From contig JAOPYP010000031.1 in assembly GCA_025964635.1 (NCBI GenBank), forward strand, positions 1 to 22,423: a stretch of 22,423 nt of DNA, in the 5' to 3' direction. The notes beneath the pieces were generated by a model. The model saw only the letters and a list, made by a program, of their open reading frames with translations, was not told the origin of the DNA and searched no databases. Below are positions 1-7,012 of the stretch, piece by piece (position 1 is the first letter of the stretch; every line of letters starts with the position of its first letter). This DNA comes from Actinomycetes bacterium (GTDB taxonomy: Bacteria; Actinomycetota; Actinomycetes; Streptosporangiales; Streptosporangiaceae). The position numbers and the translations under genes are program-made.

Positions 1-67
1 GGGGACCGGCCGCCGCCGCAAGCCCGGGAGACCGGCCGCCCCCGCAAGCCCGGGAGACCGGCCGCCG
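1..67. repeat. 26-bp tandem repeat at the window edge
   Basis: The block ACCGGCC recurs at 5, 31 and 57, a period of 26 bp. Copy 1 (5-30) and copy 2 (31-56) differ at one base, and a third copy is truncated near 67. The period is not a multiple of three and no gene covers it, so it looks like noncoding slippage-type repetition downstream of the methyltransferase. The array may continue left of the window. Confidence 0.75.
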
Positions 68-117
68 TCCCCAGCGAACGCCGCCTGGCCGCCCCCAGCC
101 GCCCCAGCCGCCGCCAG

Positions 118-948
118 CTAGCCTCGCGTGGCCGCCGCGATGAAATGGTGACTGAAGCCAATTACTGAAGGGTCGGTTTCTACCGCCCGGGCCGCAAACA
201 AGATCTGTTCGTGGCGCCGCGAATCGGCCCATTCCCGGCTCAGCGGCCACCCAGGGCCCTCCACCCCGTAGACCTCGACGTCGCTGAATCCGCTCCGGCC
301 GACTTCCCCGGCGAGGCCCGCCGCGGTGTGGAAGTAGGCCGTCGTGAAGAACTCGGGCCGCCCGGCGGGATCAGGGTTACGGTGCTGGCCCTCGGCCAGG
401 TCCCGGTCGACGATGGCCCGGAACACCGGATCGTCGAGCCAGTCCCGGTACAGCCCGTCGAGCATCGACGCGCAGCGGCTGATCGCCATGGCCATCAGCC
501 GGCCGCCCGGCCGGAGGACCCGGTGCGCCTCGGCCAGCGCCAGCCGCCGGTCATCCGCGCTGGTGAGATGGTAGAGCGGCCCGAACAGCACGACCGCGTC
601 CTGGGACTCGCCGTCCTGGTCCAGCCGACGGGCATCCCCCACGCTGGCCGTGAACGACCCGGCCTCCTCCGCCTGCCGGACGTGCAGGGGCAGGGGATCG
701 ACCAGATGCACCTGGTAGCCGCCCTCGGCCAGGGGAACCGCGTAGGTGCCCGGCCCGCCGCCCACGTCCAGCACCCGGGCGGGGGGCGCTGGGAGCAGCC
801 GGCCCAGCAGCTCGAGCGACCGGACGAACTCCAGCGTCGGGCGGCCCCCGGGGAACAGCCGGGACCGCTCGTACCCGGACCGGTAGTGGTCAGCTATGGA
901 CGGGTCGAGCACGCCACCACTGTCCCGCGACCCGCCCGCCGCCGCCAC
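118..948 (-). CDS. class I SAM-dependent methyltransferase
   Basis: The protein is 276 aa, a usual length for a stand-alone small-molecule methyltransferase. Residues 59-70 read VLDVGGGPGTYA, the glycine-rich SAM-binding motif I. An acidic residue ends strand 2 (HLVDPLP), and VLFGPLYHL followed by AHRVLRPGGRLM matches motifs IV and VI of the Methyltransf_11/25 fold. There is no signal peptide or membrane segment, so it should be cytoplasmic. The GTG start at 948 has an AGGCGG-like site 8 nt upstream; a shorter GTG start at 912 is possible. It lies 33 nt downstream of the TetR gene on the same strand, so the two are probably co-transcribed. The substrate cannot be inferred. Confidence 0.85.
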   Translation of the reverse strand: MAAAGGSRDSGGVLDPSIADHYRSGYERSRLFPGGRPTLEFVRSLELLGRLLPAPPARVLDVGGGPGTYAVPLAEGGYQVHLVDPLPLHVRQAEEAGSFTASVGDARRLDQDGESQDAVVLFGPLYHLTSADDRRLALAEAHRVLRPGGRLMAMAISRCASMLDGLYRDWLDDPVFRAIVDRDLAEGQHRNPDPAGRPEFFTTAYFHTAAGLAGEVGRSGFSDVEVYGVEGPGWPLSREWADSRRHEQILFAARAVETDPSVIGFSHHFIAAATRG

Positions 949-981
949 TGGATTACCGCCTGCTCAGCCAGGGCATCCGGG

Positions 982-1563
982 TCAGGCCGAAGCCTCCTGG
1001 TACCGCAGGCCGTCCATGAGCAGGTCAAGCAGGCGGCCGGCCTGCTCCCGCTGCGCTGGCTCCCCGGCGGTCAGGGACACGCCGCCCAGGCTGGCCAGCA
1101 CGTCGGCGGGCTCGATGTCGCGGCGCAGCGACCCGGCCTCGCCCGCCGCCTGCAGCAGCGTGGTGATCGCGGCGATCAGCTGGCCCCGGCTGTGCTCGTA
1201 CGGGTTACGCCCTGAGGCGATGACCGCGCGCAGCGCGTCGGCCATGCCGCGCTTGGTCGTCATGTAATCGACGAACCGGTCCATCCACCGGCGGGTGGCC
1301 TCGTCCGGCGGGAGGTCCCCGAGCAGTTCCGGGACGGCGTCGCAGAGCCGCGCGAGCTCGTTGCGGTAGGCGGCTTCCACCAGGGCCTCGCGGGTGGGGA
1401 AGTGACGGTACAGCGTGCCGATCCCGACCCCCGCGTCCTTGGCGATCGCGTCGAGCGTCACCTCGGGACCCTCCTGGGAGAACGCCCGGACGGCCGCCGC
1501 CAGCAGCCGCGCCCGGTTGCGCTGGGCGTCGGCACGCATCGGCCGGTCCATGGTCTCCGCCAC
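982..1563 (-). CDS. TetR/AcrR family transcriptional regulator
   Basis: This is a 193-aa TetR-type repressor. The N-terminal helix-turn-helix includes VTLDAIAKDAGVGIGTLYRHF, a near-canonical TetR signature, followed by a helical ligand-binding region with no recognisable ligand motif. I chose the GTG at 1563 because a strong AAGGAGG (complement of 1569-1575) precedes it by 5 nt; the ATG at 1584 has no ribosome-binding site. The gene is divergent from the short-chain dehydrogenase, and the shared intergenic DNA carries a 22-bp palindrome that is the likely operator. Repression of both the dehydrogenase and its own operon with the methyltransferase is inferred. Confidence 0.9.
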   Translation of the reverse strand: MAETMDRPMRADAQRNRARLLAAAVRAFSQEGPEVTLDAIAKDAGVGIGTLYRHFPTREALVEAAYRNELARLCDAVPELLGDLPPDEATRRWMDRFVDYMTTKRGMADALRAVIASGRNPYEHSRGQLIAAITTLLQAAGEAGSLRRDIEPADVLASLGGVSLTAGEPAQREQAGRLLDLLMDGLRYQEASA

Positions 1564-1589
1564 GGCGCCCTCCTTGGGGGTCATCGGAT

Positions 1590-1619
1590 TTGCTAAACGG
1601 AGGAAGCTCCGCTTAGTCT
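1590..1619 (+). promoter_or_regulatory. promoter of the dehydrogenase, TTGCTA-N18-TAGTCT
   Basis: TTGCTA at 1590-1595 and TAGTCT at 1614-1619 are separated by 18 bp, acceptable for a housekeeping sigma factor in actinobacteria. The TetR palindrome fills the spacer, which supports repression by blocking polymerase. The predicted start near 1626 leaves a leader of about 130 nt. Confidence 0.5.
1594..1615. promoter_or_regulatory. TetR operator palindrome
   Basis: TAAACGGAG (1594-1602), GAAG spacer, CTCCGCTTA (1607-1615): nine-base arms with one mismatch. A further matching half, TCCTCCGTTT at 1638-1647, is the exact complement of AAACGGAGGA at 1595-1604, so a second binding site may lie downstream. 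The position between two divergent promoters is typical for a TetR operator. Confidence 0.65.
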
Positions 1620-1759
1620 TGGAGTGGTACTGGAGGCTCCTCCGTTTCCATGGTACCGGCCGGTCTCCCAGAACGGATCCCGGCTAGGTGACCGTGTCGG
1701 ACGGTGACGGAGCTACCGCACCGTACCGCACCGCAATCGCCGAGCGAGACTGGGACATC

Positions 1760-2752
1760 ATGACTGTAAGCATGCCTATCACCACGCCGTTCACGGCCGG
1801 ATCGACGGCCGCCGAGGTCGTGGACGGCATCGATCTCACCGGCCGCCGGGCCATCGTGACCGGCGGCGCGTCGGGCATCGGCATCGAGACCGCCCGGGCG
1901 CTGGCCGGGGCCGGCGCCGAAGTGACGCTCGCGGTCCGCAACGTCGAGGCCGGCGAGCGCACCGCCGCCCAGATCACCGGGACCACGGGCACCAGAACCA
2001 CGGGCACCGGGACCACGGGCACCGGGACCGCCGGCGGCAAGCAGGTGCTCGTGGCCCGCCTGGACCTGGCCGACCAGGCCTCAGTGGCCGCGTTCGCGGC
2101 CGCGTGGGACGGCCCGCTGGACATGCTCATCAACAACGCGGGCATCATGGCCTCCCCGCTGATGCGTACTCCCGAAGGCTGGGAGATGCAGTTCGCCACC
2201 AACCACCTGGGTCACTTCGCCCTGGCCACCAGGCTGCACGGGGCCCTCGCCGCCGCGGGTGGCGCCCGGGTGGTGTCCGTCAGCTCGTCCGCGCACCTGC
2301 GCTCTCCGGTCGTCTTCGAGGACATCCACTTCCTCGAACGGCCGTACGAGCCGTGGGCCGCGTACGGGCAGTCCAAGACCGCTAACGTCCTGTTCGCGGT
2401 CGAGGCGACCAGGCGCTGGGCCGGGGACGGCATCACGGTCAACGCGCTGATGCCGGGCGGGATCCGGACCAACCTGCAGCGCTACGTCAGTGACGAGGAG
2501 CTGGCCCGGCTGCGGAGCCAGACGGGTGGGTCGGCTGCGCCCAGCTGGAAGACCCCTGAGCAGGGGGCGGCGACGTCCGTGCTCGTGGCCACCTCGCCGC
2601 TGCTCGATGGCATCGGCGGCCGCTACTTCGAGGACTGCAACGAGGCTGGCCTCAACGAGCCGGGGACCCGGCGCGGGGTCGCGGCCTACGCCCTGGACCC
2701 GGACAGCGCCGCGCTGCTCTGGCAGGTCTCGGTGGATACCCTGGCCGGCTGA
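1760..2752 (+). CDS. short-chain dehydrogenase/reductase (SDR), NAD(P)-dependent
   Basis: This is a 330-aa oxidoreductase of the SDR superfamily, close in layout to retinol-dehydrogenase-like or WW-domain-oxidoreductase-like bacterial SDRs. It has the cofactor motif TGGASGIG at 34-41, NNAG at 125-128, a serine cluster at 175-177 and the catalytic YGQSK (Tyr202, Lys206). An unusual Thr/Gly-rich stretch follows the third beta strand region, made of four near-identical 5-residue units (about residues 73-92). The ATG at 1760 is the likely start, because the conserved fold begins just after it; a GTG at 1688 would add 24 residues. Neither has a strong ribosome-binding site. It is probably controlled by the divergent TetR protein. 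The substrate is unknown. Confidence 0.88.
   Translation: MTVSMPITTPFTAGSTAAEVVDGIDLTGRRAIVTGGASGIGIETARALAGAGAEVTLAVRNVEAGERTAAQITGTTGTRTTGTGTTGTGTAGGKQVLVARLDLADQASVAAFAAAWDGPLDMLINNAGIMASPLMRTPEGWEMQFATNHLGHFALATRLHGALAAAGGARVVSVSSSAHLRSPVVFEDIHFLERPYEPWAAYGQSKTANVLFAVEATRRWAGDGITVNALMPGGIRTNLQRYVSDEELARLRSQTGGSAAPSWKTPEQGAATSVLVATSPLLDGIGGRYFEDCNEAGLNEPGTRRGVAAYALDPDSAALLWQVSVDTLAG
1976..2035 (+). repeat. 15-bp in-frame tandem repeat inside the SDR gene
   Basis: ACCGGGACCACGGGC occurs at 1976-1990 and 2006-2020, with diverged copies at 1991-2005 and 2021-2035. Each unit encodes TGTTG or a close variant (TRTTG, TGTAG), so the array lengthens a surface loop without shifting frame. Confidence 0.85.
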
Positions 2753-2773
2753 GCGCCTCGCCGTCTCTGGGCG

Positions 2774-3760
2774 TCATTTCACGATCATCGGGTTCACGAC
2801 GTACTTCTGCTGCAGCATGTTGAATTTCAGCATCAGGTCGGCCAGCCGCTGCAGCAGGACCGTGTTCTGCTGGGTCGGGAACTGCGGCGGGTTGGCGATC
2901 GCCGCCGTGCGGTTCTGCGTGATCGCGAACTTCACCATGCCCTGCTGGATGGCGGCGGGATCCGTCGCGGCGATGGCCTGGGCTTTAAGGATCGCCGTCC
3001 GGAACGCCGCCGCGGTGTTCGGGTACTTCTTCAGCCAGGATGCGGTCACCATGTACCCGCTGATGGGCAGGCTCTGGGTCGTGCCCTGGTCGGAGTCGGC
3101 CAGCGGCACGGCCCCGACCTTCTCCTCAGCCTGGGCCACGTACGGCTCCGGCATCCAGGCCGCGTCCACCTGCCTGGTGGCGAGCGCGGTAGCCATGTTG
3201 TTAAACGGGACGGAGATGAAGTGGGCCTGCTGACCGGCCTGTACCGCGTTGTCGGTGAGCACCGAGCTGACCAGCAAGGTGCCCATGCTGTTCGGGGCGT
3301 TGACGGCGATGTGCTTGCCCACCAGCTGCGCGATCGTGGAGATGTTCGAGTTCTGCCGGACCATGATCTGCTCATTGTTGGCCTGGAGGATGGAGCCCGC
3401 CGCGAGCACCCGGAAGTCAGCGGGGTGTTTCGCGGCGCCGTTCGCGCGGATGTAGGGGACGTAGTTCCCCACCGTCACGTCGAATTTCTGCGCGAGCTGG
3501 CTGTTGATGGCGGCCGTCTGGTTGGACGTCTCCTGGATGGTGACGTTCAGCCCTTCGGCGGCGAACAGCCCGCGTTCCTGGGCGATGTACAGCCCGGCCG
3601 AGTCCATGGCCGGAGACGCCACCACGTTCAGGGTGGTCTTCTCGAGACCGCCCGGCGCGGCCGAACCGCCGCCACCACCGCTGCAGCCCGCGGCGAGCAG
3701 GCCCAGACCCACCAGCGCGGCCAGCCCGGCGAAGGGCCGCCGCCGGAAAAGACGTGACAT
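2774..3760 (-). CDS. ABC transporter substrate-binding lipoprotein, NMT1/SsuA/TauA type
   Basis: The 328-aa precursor has an arginine-rich N-terminus, a hydrophobic stretch and the lipobox LAAGC (Cys26), so the mature protein should be lipid-anchored outside the membrane. The body begins LNVVASPAMDSAGLYIAQERGLFAAEGLNV, the usual opening of nitrate/sulfonate/taurine/thiamine-precursor binding proteins, and the later DAAWMPEPYVAQAE also fits. GGGAG lies 6 nt upstream of the ATG. No permease or ATPase gene is adjacent: the neighbours are a convergent SDR and a LacI regulator. It is therefore an orphan whose transporter, if any, is elsewhere. The ligand cannot be named. Confidence 0.87.
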   Translation of the reverse strand: MSRLFRRRPFAGLAALVGLGLLAAGCSGGGGGSAAPGGLEKTTLNVVASPAMDSAGLYIAQERGLFAAEGLNVTIQETSNQTAAINSQLAQKFDVTVGNYVPYIRANGAAKHPADFRVLAAGSILQANNEQIMVRQNSNISTIAQLVGKHIAVNAPNSMGTLLVSSVLTDNAVQAGQQAHFISVPFNNMATALATRQVDAAWMPEPYVAQAEEKVGAVPLADSDQGTTQSLPISGYMVTASWLKKYPNTAAAFRTAILKAQAIAATDPAAIQQGMVKFAITQNRTAAIANPPQFPTQQNTVLLQRLADLMLKFNMLQQKYVVNPMIVK

Positions 3761-3794
3761 GGGAAACTCCCTGATCGCAGCGGGGAACAGGGGC

Positions 3795-3800
3795 AGACTA
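3795..3800 (-). promoter_or_regulatory. candidate -10 box for the orphan lipoprotein gene
   Basis: TAGTCT on the minus strand lies 35 nt upstream of the ATG, in a locally AT-richer gap between the LacI gene and the lipoprotein gene. I could not find a convincing -35 at 16-18 bp, so this is a weak call. Confidence 0.3.
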
Positions 3801-3835
3801 GCGCATGAAAACGGGTAAAACGGCCGAGATGACGT

Positions 3836-4882
3836 TTATATAACCCTGGGCGCCGGGCCCGTGCTTTCCCTGATCACCAGGGTGGTCGCGAGCTCGATGT
3901 GATGCGGCTCCCCCGTGCCTGCTCCCCCCGAGCCCGGGGCGTGCAGCATCCGGAAGGCGGTCGCGGCCATGGCCGCGAGGGGCTGGCGCACAGTAGTGAG
4001 TGCGGGAGTGGCCCATGAGGCGACCGGAACGTCATCGAACCCGACCACGCTGAGGTTCTGCGGGGCCCGCAACCCCCGCTCGCCGAGCGCCTGGAGGACG
4101 CCGAAAGCCTGCGCGTCGTTGCCGGCCACGATCGCGGTGGGTGGCTGCGGCAGCGCGAGCAGCTCGCGGGCCTGCCGCCGGCCGCCCTCGGCGCAGAACT
4201 GGTCCCGCCGGATGAGCTCAGCCGGCCCGGCCCGTCCGGCCGCCTCCCGTCCGGCCGGCTCCAGCCCGGCCGCTTCGAGCGCCGCGCGGTAGCCGGCCAG
4301 CCGGGCCCGGCTGGACCACAAGTGCTCCGGGCCGCCGATGATCGCGATGCGGCGGTGTCCCAGCTCGATCAGGTGCCGGGTGGCGGTCAGGCAGCCCTGC
4401 CAGTTGGTCGTGCCCACCGACCGGATGCCCGGGCCCGGCTCCTCCGGCGGGTCGATCACGACCAGCGGGATGCGCGCGGCCGCCAGCCGCTGCAGCTCGC
4501 TGCTGTCCGGCAGGTTCAGCACGGTCAGCGCGCCGTCGGTGCCCCGGGCGGTGGCCCGGTTCAGCCAGGCGGTGAACCCGCCGGGTGAGTCCACGGTGCT
4601 GACCACGACGCTGGCCCCGGCCTCGTCCGCGGCCTGCACCGTGCCGCGCAGCAGCTCCTCAGCCCACGGGGTGTGCAGGGTGGCGATCAGCAGGTCCACG
4701 ACGCCGAAGCCGAGCCGGGAGGCGACCTGGTACCCGTCCCTCCGGAGCAGGGCGGCGATCCGGGCCCGGGTCCCGGCGGCCACGTCGGTCCGGCCGTTGA
4801 GCACCTTGGACACGGCGGACACCGACACGCCCGCCTCCGCGGCGATGCCCGCCAGCGTGCTGCGGCCGGTCTCGCGGGCCAC
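3836..4882 (-). CDS. LacI family transcriptional regulator of the 3-keto-sugar operon
   Basis: This 348-aa protein has the LacI-type helix-turn-helix at residues 8-34 (STLAGIAAEAGVSVSAVSKV, then LNGR), including the hinge-proximal LNG that binds central CG operators. A periplasmic-binding-protein-like sensor domain follows (GHRRIAIIGG, VAGNDAQAFGVLQAL, LSVVGFDDVP, TTVRQP). GTG at 4882 is well supported by AGGAG 5 nt upstream. It is divergent from the four-gene oxidoreductase/isomerase operon starting at 5049. TTTCGAAA palindromes lie 22 nt upstream of its own start and downstream of the operon promoter, so autoregulation plus repression of the operon is the natural reading. The inducer is probably a sugar or pathway intermediate, which is inference. 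Confidence 0.92.
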   Translation of the reverse strand: MARETGRSTLAGIAAEAGVSVSAVSKVLNGRTDVAAGTRARIAALLRRDGYQVASRLGFGVVDLLIATLHTPWAEELLRGTVQAADEAGASVVVSTVDSPGGFTAWLNRATARGTDGALTVLNLPDSSELQRLAAARIPLVVIDPPEEPGPGIRSVGTTNWQGCLTATRHLIELGHRRIAIIGGPEHLWSSRARLAGYRAALEAAGLEPAGREAAGRAGPAELIRRDQFCAEGGRRQARELLALPQPPTAIVAGNDAQAFGVLQALGERGLRAPQNLSVVGFDDVPVASWATPALTTVRQPLAAMAATAFRMLHAPGSGGAGTGEPHHIELATTLVIRESTGPAPRVI

Positions 4883-4903
4883 GGCGGCTCCTGTGCATCA
4901 TGA

Positions 4904-4911
4904 TTTCGAAA
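4904..4911. promoter_or_regulatory. LacI operator, TTTCGAAA (site 1)
   Basis: A perfect 8-bp palindrome with a central CG, typical for LacI-family operators. It sits just upstream of the regulator's ribosome-binding site and about 89 bp, centre to centre, from the second copy, a spacing that could allow looping. Confidence 0.6.
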
Positions 4912-4944
4912 CTCCAGCCACGTCAGCGTAACCCGCCAGCGCTC

Positions 4945-4973
4945 TTGACCGCCCAAAGCGCCGTATCTAGCCT
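4945..4973 (+). promoter_or_regulatory. promoter of the oxidoreductase/isomerase operon, TTGACC-N17-TAGCCT
   Basis: TTGACC at 4945-4950 and TAGCCT at 4968-4973 with exactly 17 bp between them match the actinobacterial housekeeping pattern closely. The predicted start is near 4980, about 69 nt before the first GTG. Operator site 2 begins about 11 bp downstream of that start. Confidence 0.7.
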
Positions 4974-4990
4974 GGGCAAAGTAGCGAATA

Positions 4991-5001
4991 GTTTTCGAAA
5001 C
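4991..5001. promoter_or_regulatory. LacI operator, GTTTTCGAAAC (site 2)
   Basis: This contains the same TTTCGAAA core as site 1 (4993-5000), here flanked by G and C to extend the symmetry. Its place just after the predicted transcription start is the classical position for repression by a LacI-type protein. Confidence 0.65.
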
Positions 5002-5048
5002 GATCGCCCCGAAACACTGAACCACTGACGCAGCGGAGCCTGAGGCAC

Positions 5049-5852
5049 GTGACGACCAGCAACCCCGCGACCGGCAACCCCCCGGCCAGCACCCTCCCGG
5101 CCCTCCAGCTCTACACCGTGCGCGAGCAGCTCGCGGCCGACCGGAAAGGCGTCCTGGACCAGGTCGCCGCGTTCGGTTACGGAGCGGTGGAACCGTTCGA
5201 CATCCTCAACGATCCCATCGGGCTGGCCGCCGACCTGGCCGCCGCGGGCCTCGCGGTGTGCAGCGTGCACGCCAGCCCGGCCGGCGAGCAGGCCGGCCCG
5301 GTCGCGGCGGCGGCCCGGACACTCGGCGCGGACACCGTCATCGTCCCGTACCTGCCGCCCGACCGGTTCGCCGGCCACGACGGCGTGCGCGCGGTGGCGG
5401 CGGAACTGAACGGCATGGCGGCCCGGCTGGCCATCGAGGGCCTGCGCCTCGGCTACCACAACCACGATCACGAGCTCGCCCTGCTGCCCGACGGAAGCCC
5501 GGCGCTCGAGGCCCTGGCCGCCGAACTCGACCCGTCGGTGCGGCTCGAGGTGGACACGTACTGGGCCGCGGTCGGCGGGCAGGACGTGCCCGCGCTGCTC
5601 GGGCGGCTCGGCGAGCGGGTCGGCTACCTGCACGTCAAGGATGGCCCGGTGACCAGGGACGACCCGATGACCGCCGTCGGCCAGGGGCGGATGCAGGTCG
5701 CGGAGATCCTGGCCGCCGCCCCGCCCGCCGCGTGGCGCGTGGTCGAACTCGACTGGTGCGCGACCGACATGATGACCGCGGTCGGGGACAGCCTGGCCTG
5801 GCTGGCCGCCCAGGGCCTGGCCCAGCCGGTGCGGCCGGCCGCGGGCGGGTGA
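5049..5852 (+). CDS. sugar phosphate isomerase/epimerase-like TIM-barrel protein (first copy)
   Basis: The 267-aa protein has the xylose-isomerase-like (AP endonuclease 2) TIM-barrel fold. Candidate metal and active-site motifs are YHNHDHE (136-142), EVDTYW (Glu167, Asp169), HVKDG (His195) and VELDWC (Glu233), in the order seen in IolE- and hydroxypyruvate-isomerase-like enzymes. It is cytoplasmic with no signal peptide. The GTG start is preceded by GGAG and TGAGG. It is the first gene of the operon and its stop is only 6 nt before the next start. With two Gfo/Idh/MocA enzymes and a second TIM barrel beside it, a role in elimination or hydration of a 3-keto-sugar (LgdB-like) is plausible. Inosose dehydratase or epimerase activity is the main alternative. 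Confidence 0.85.
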   Translation: MTTSNPATGNPPASTLPALQLYTVREQLAADRKGVLDQVAAFGYGAVEPFDILNDPIGLAADLAAAGLAVCSVHASPAGEQAGPVAAAARTLGADTVIVPYLPPDRFAGHDGVRAVAAELNGMAARLAIEGLRLGYHNHDHELALLPDGSPALEALAAELDPSVRLEVDTYWAAVGGQDVPALLGRLGERVGYLHVKDGPVTRDDPMTAVGQGRMQVAEILAAAPPAAWRVVELDWCATDMMTAVGDSLAWLAAQGLAQPVRPAAGG

Positions 5853-5858
5853 CCGGCG

Positions 5859-6962
5859 GTGAGTGACCCGGTCGGCGTGGCCGTCACCGGCTGCGGCACG
5901 ATCAGCGACGAGTACCTCCGCAACCTCACCTCGTTCCCGGACCTGCGCGTGCTGTTCTGCGCGGACCTCGACCTCGACCGGGCCAAGGCGCAGGCCGCCC
6001 GCTACGGCGTGCCGGGGGTCGGCAGCGCCGCGCAGGCCGCCGCGCACCCGGACGTGGAACTCGTGGTCAACCTGACCATCCCCGCCGCGCACGCGGAGGT
6101 GGCGCAGCAGGCCGTCGCGGCGGGCAAGAGCGTCTGGAACGAGAAACCGCTGGCCCTGGACACCACGGCCGGGCGCGCTGTGCTCGCCGCGGCCGCCCGG
6201 GCTGGTGTGCGGATCGGCTGCGCCCCGGACACCGTGCTCGGCGCGGGGCTGCAGACCGCCCGGCGGCTGATCGCCAGCGGCATGATCGGCGAGCCGCGGA
6301 GCGCGCTGACGCTCATGCAGGATCCCGGGCCCGAGCGCTGGCATCACGACCCCGAGTTCCTGTTCCGGCGCGGGGCGGGACCGCTGTTCGACATGGGGCC
6401 GTACTACCTGAGCACGCTGGCCACCCTGTTCGGCCCTGCGGACCAGGTCGCGGCGCTGGGCCGGCGCAGCCAGCCGAGCCGGGTCATCGGCAGCGGGCCG
6501 CGGGCCGGGACCACGTTCGAGGTCGAGGTGCCGACCCACATCGCCGCGCTGATCGGGTACACGCAGGGCCCGGCCGCGACGCTCGTGCTCAGCTTCGACT
6601 CGCCCCTGCGGCGGCACGGCTTCGTGGAGATCACCGGCACCGAGGCGACCCTGTCGCTGCCCGACCCCAACCGCTTCGACGGCGACGTCCGGGTCCGCGC
6701 GACCGGCCGCGACGACTGGGAGACGATCCCGGCGGCCGGGGCCCCCGCGGGCCGGGGCCTCGGCGTGCTGGACATGGCGCGCGCCCTCCGCGCCGGGACA
6801 GCGCACCGGGCGTCCGGTGAGCTGGCGCTGCACGTGCTGGACATCATGGAAGCCGTCGCGCGCTCGATCACGGGGGGTACGTTCGAGCCCGTGGCGACGA
6901 CCTTCGACACCCCGGTCGCGCTGCCGGCGGACTGGGATCCGTGCGTCCGGACCATCAACTGA
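5859..6962 (+). CDS. Gfo/Idh/MocA family oxidoreductase (Tyr variant)
   Basis: A 367-aa NAD(P)-dependent sugar oxidoreductase. The N-terminal Rossmann motif is GCGTISDEY, the catalytic EKP is at 95-97, and the active-site segment reads DMGPYY with Asp178. The position four residues after this Asp, usually His in inositol-dehydrogenase-type members, is Tyr182, as in glucose-fructose oxidoreductase. The GTG start lies 6 nt after the preceding stop, so translation is probably coupled. In the levoglucosan-type reading this would be the reductase step (LgdC-like), regenerating the C3 hydroxyl of 3-keto-glucose, but sequence alone cannot assign which Gfo protein oxidises and which reduces. Its stop codon lies in a 17-bp tandem repeat. 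Confidence 0.88.
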   Translation: MSDPVGVAVTGCGTISDEYLRNLTSFPDLRVLFCADLDLDRAKAQAARYGVPGVGSAAQAAAHPDVELVVNLTIPAAHAEVAQQAVAAGKSVWNEKPLALDTTAGRAVLAAAARAGVRIGCAPDTVLGAGLQTARRLIASGMIGEPRSALTLMQDPGPERWHHDPEFLFRRGAGPLFDMGPYYLSTLATLFGPADQVAALGRRSQPSRVIGSGPRAGTTFEVEVPTHIAALIGYTQGPAATLVLSFDSPLRRHGFVEITGTEATLSLPDPNRFDGDVRVRATGRDDWETIPAAGAPAGRGLGVLDMARALRAGTAHRASGELALHVLDIMEAVARSITGGTFEPVATTFDTPVALPADWDPCVRTIN

Positions 6963-6997
6963 GCAGCAGGATCAACTGAGCAGCAGGATCAACTGAG
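6954..6997 (+). repeat. 17-bp tandem repeat carrying the stop codon
   Basis: ATCAACTGAGCAGCAGG occurs at 6954-6970 and 6971-6987, with a partial third copy at 6988-6997. The first copy supplies the last codons and TGA of the oxidoreductase. Because 17 is not a multiple of three, the TGAs at 6960, 6977 and 6994 fall in three different frames. Confidence 0.9.
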
Positions 6998-7012
6998 GGC
7001 CAAGGGGGCTGC

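Noticed and set aside
1..67. CRISPR-like or phage attachment repeats
   Set aside because: Copies are directly adjacent with no unique spacers, are not palindromic, and no cas, integrase or tRNA gene is present.
2753..2773. Terminator between the convergent SDR and lipoprotein genes
   Set aside because: Only 21 bases lie between the stops and no stem-loop is visible.
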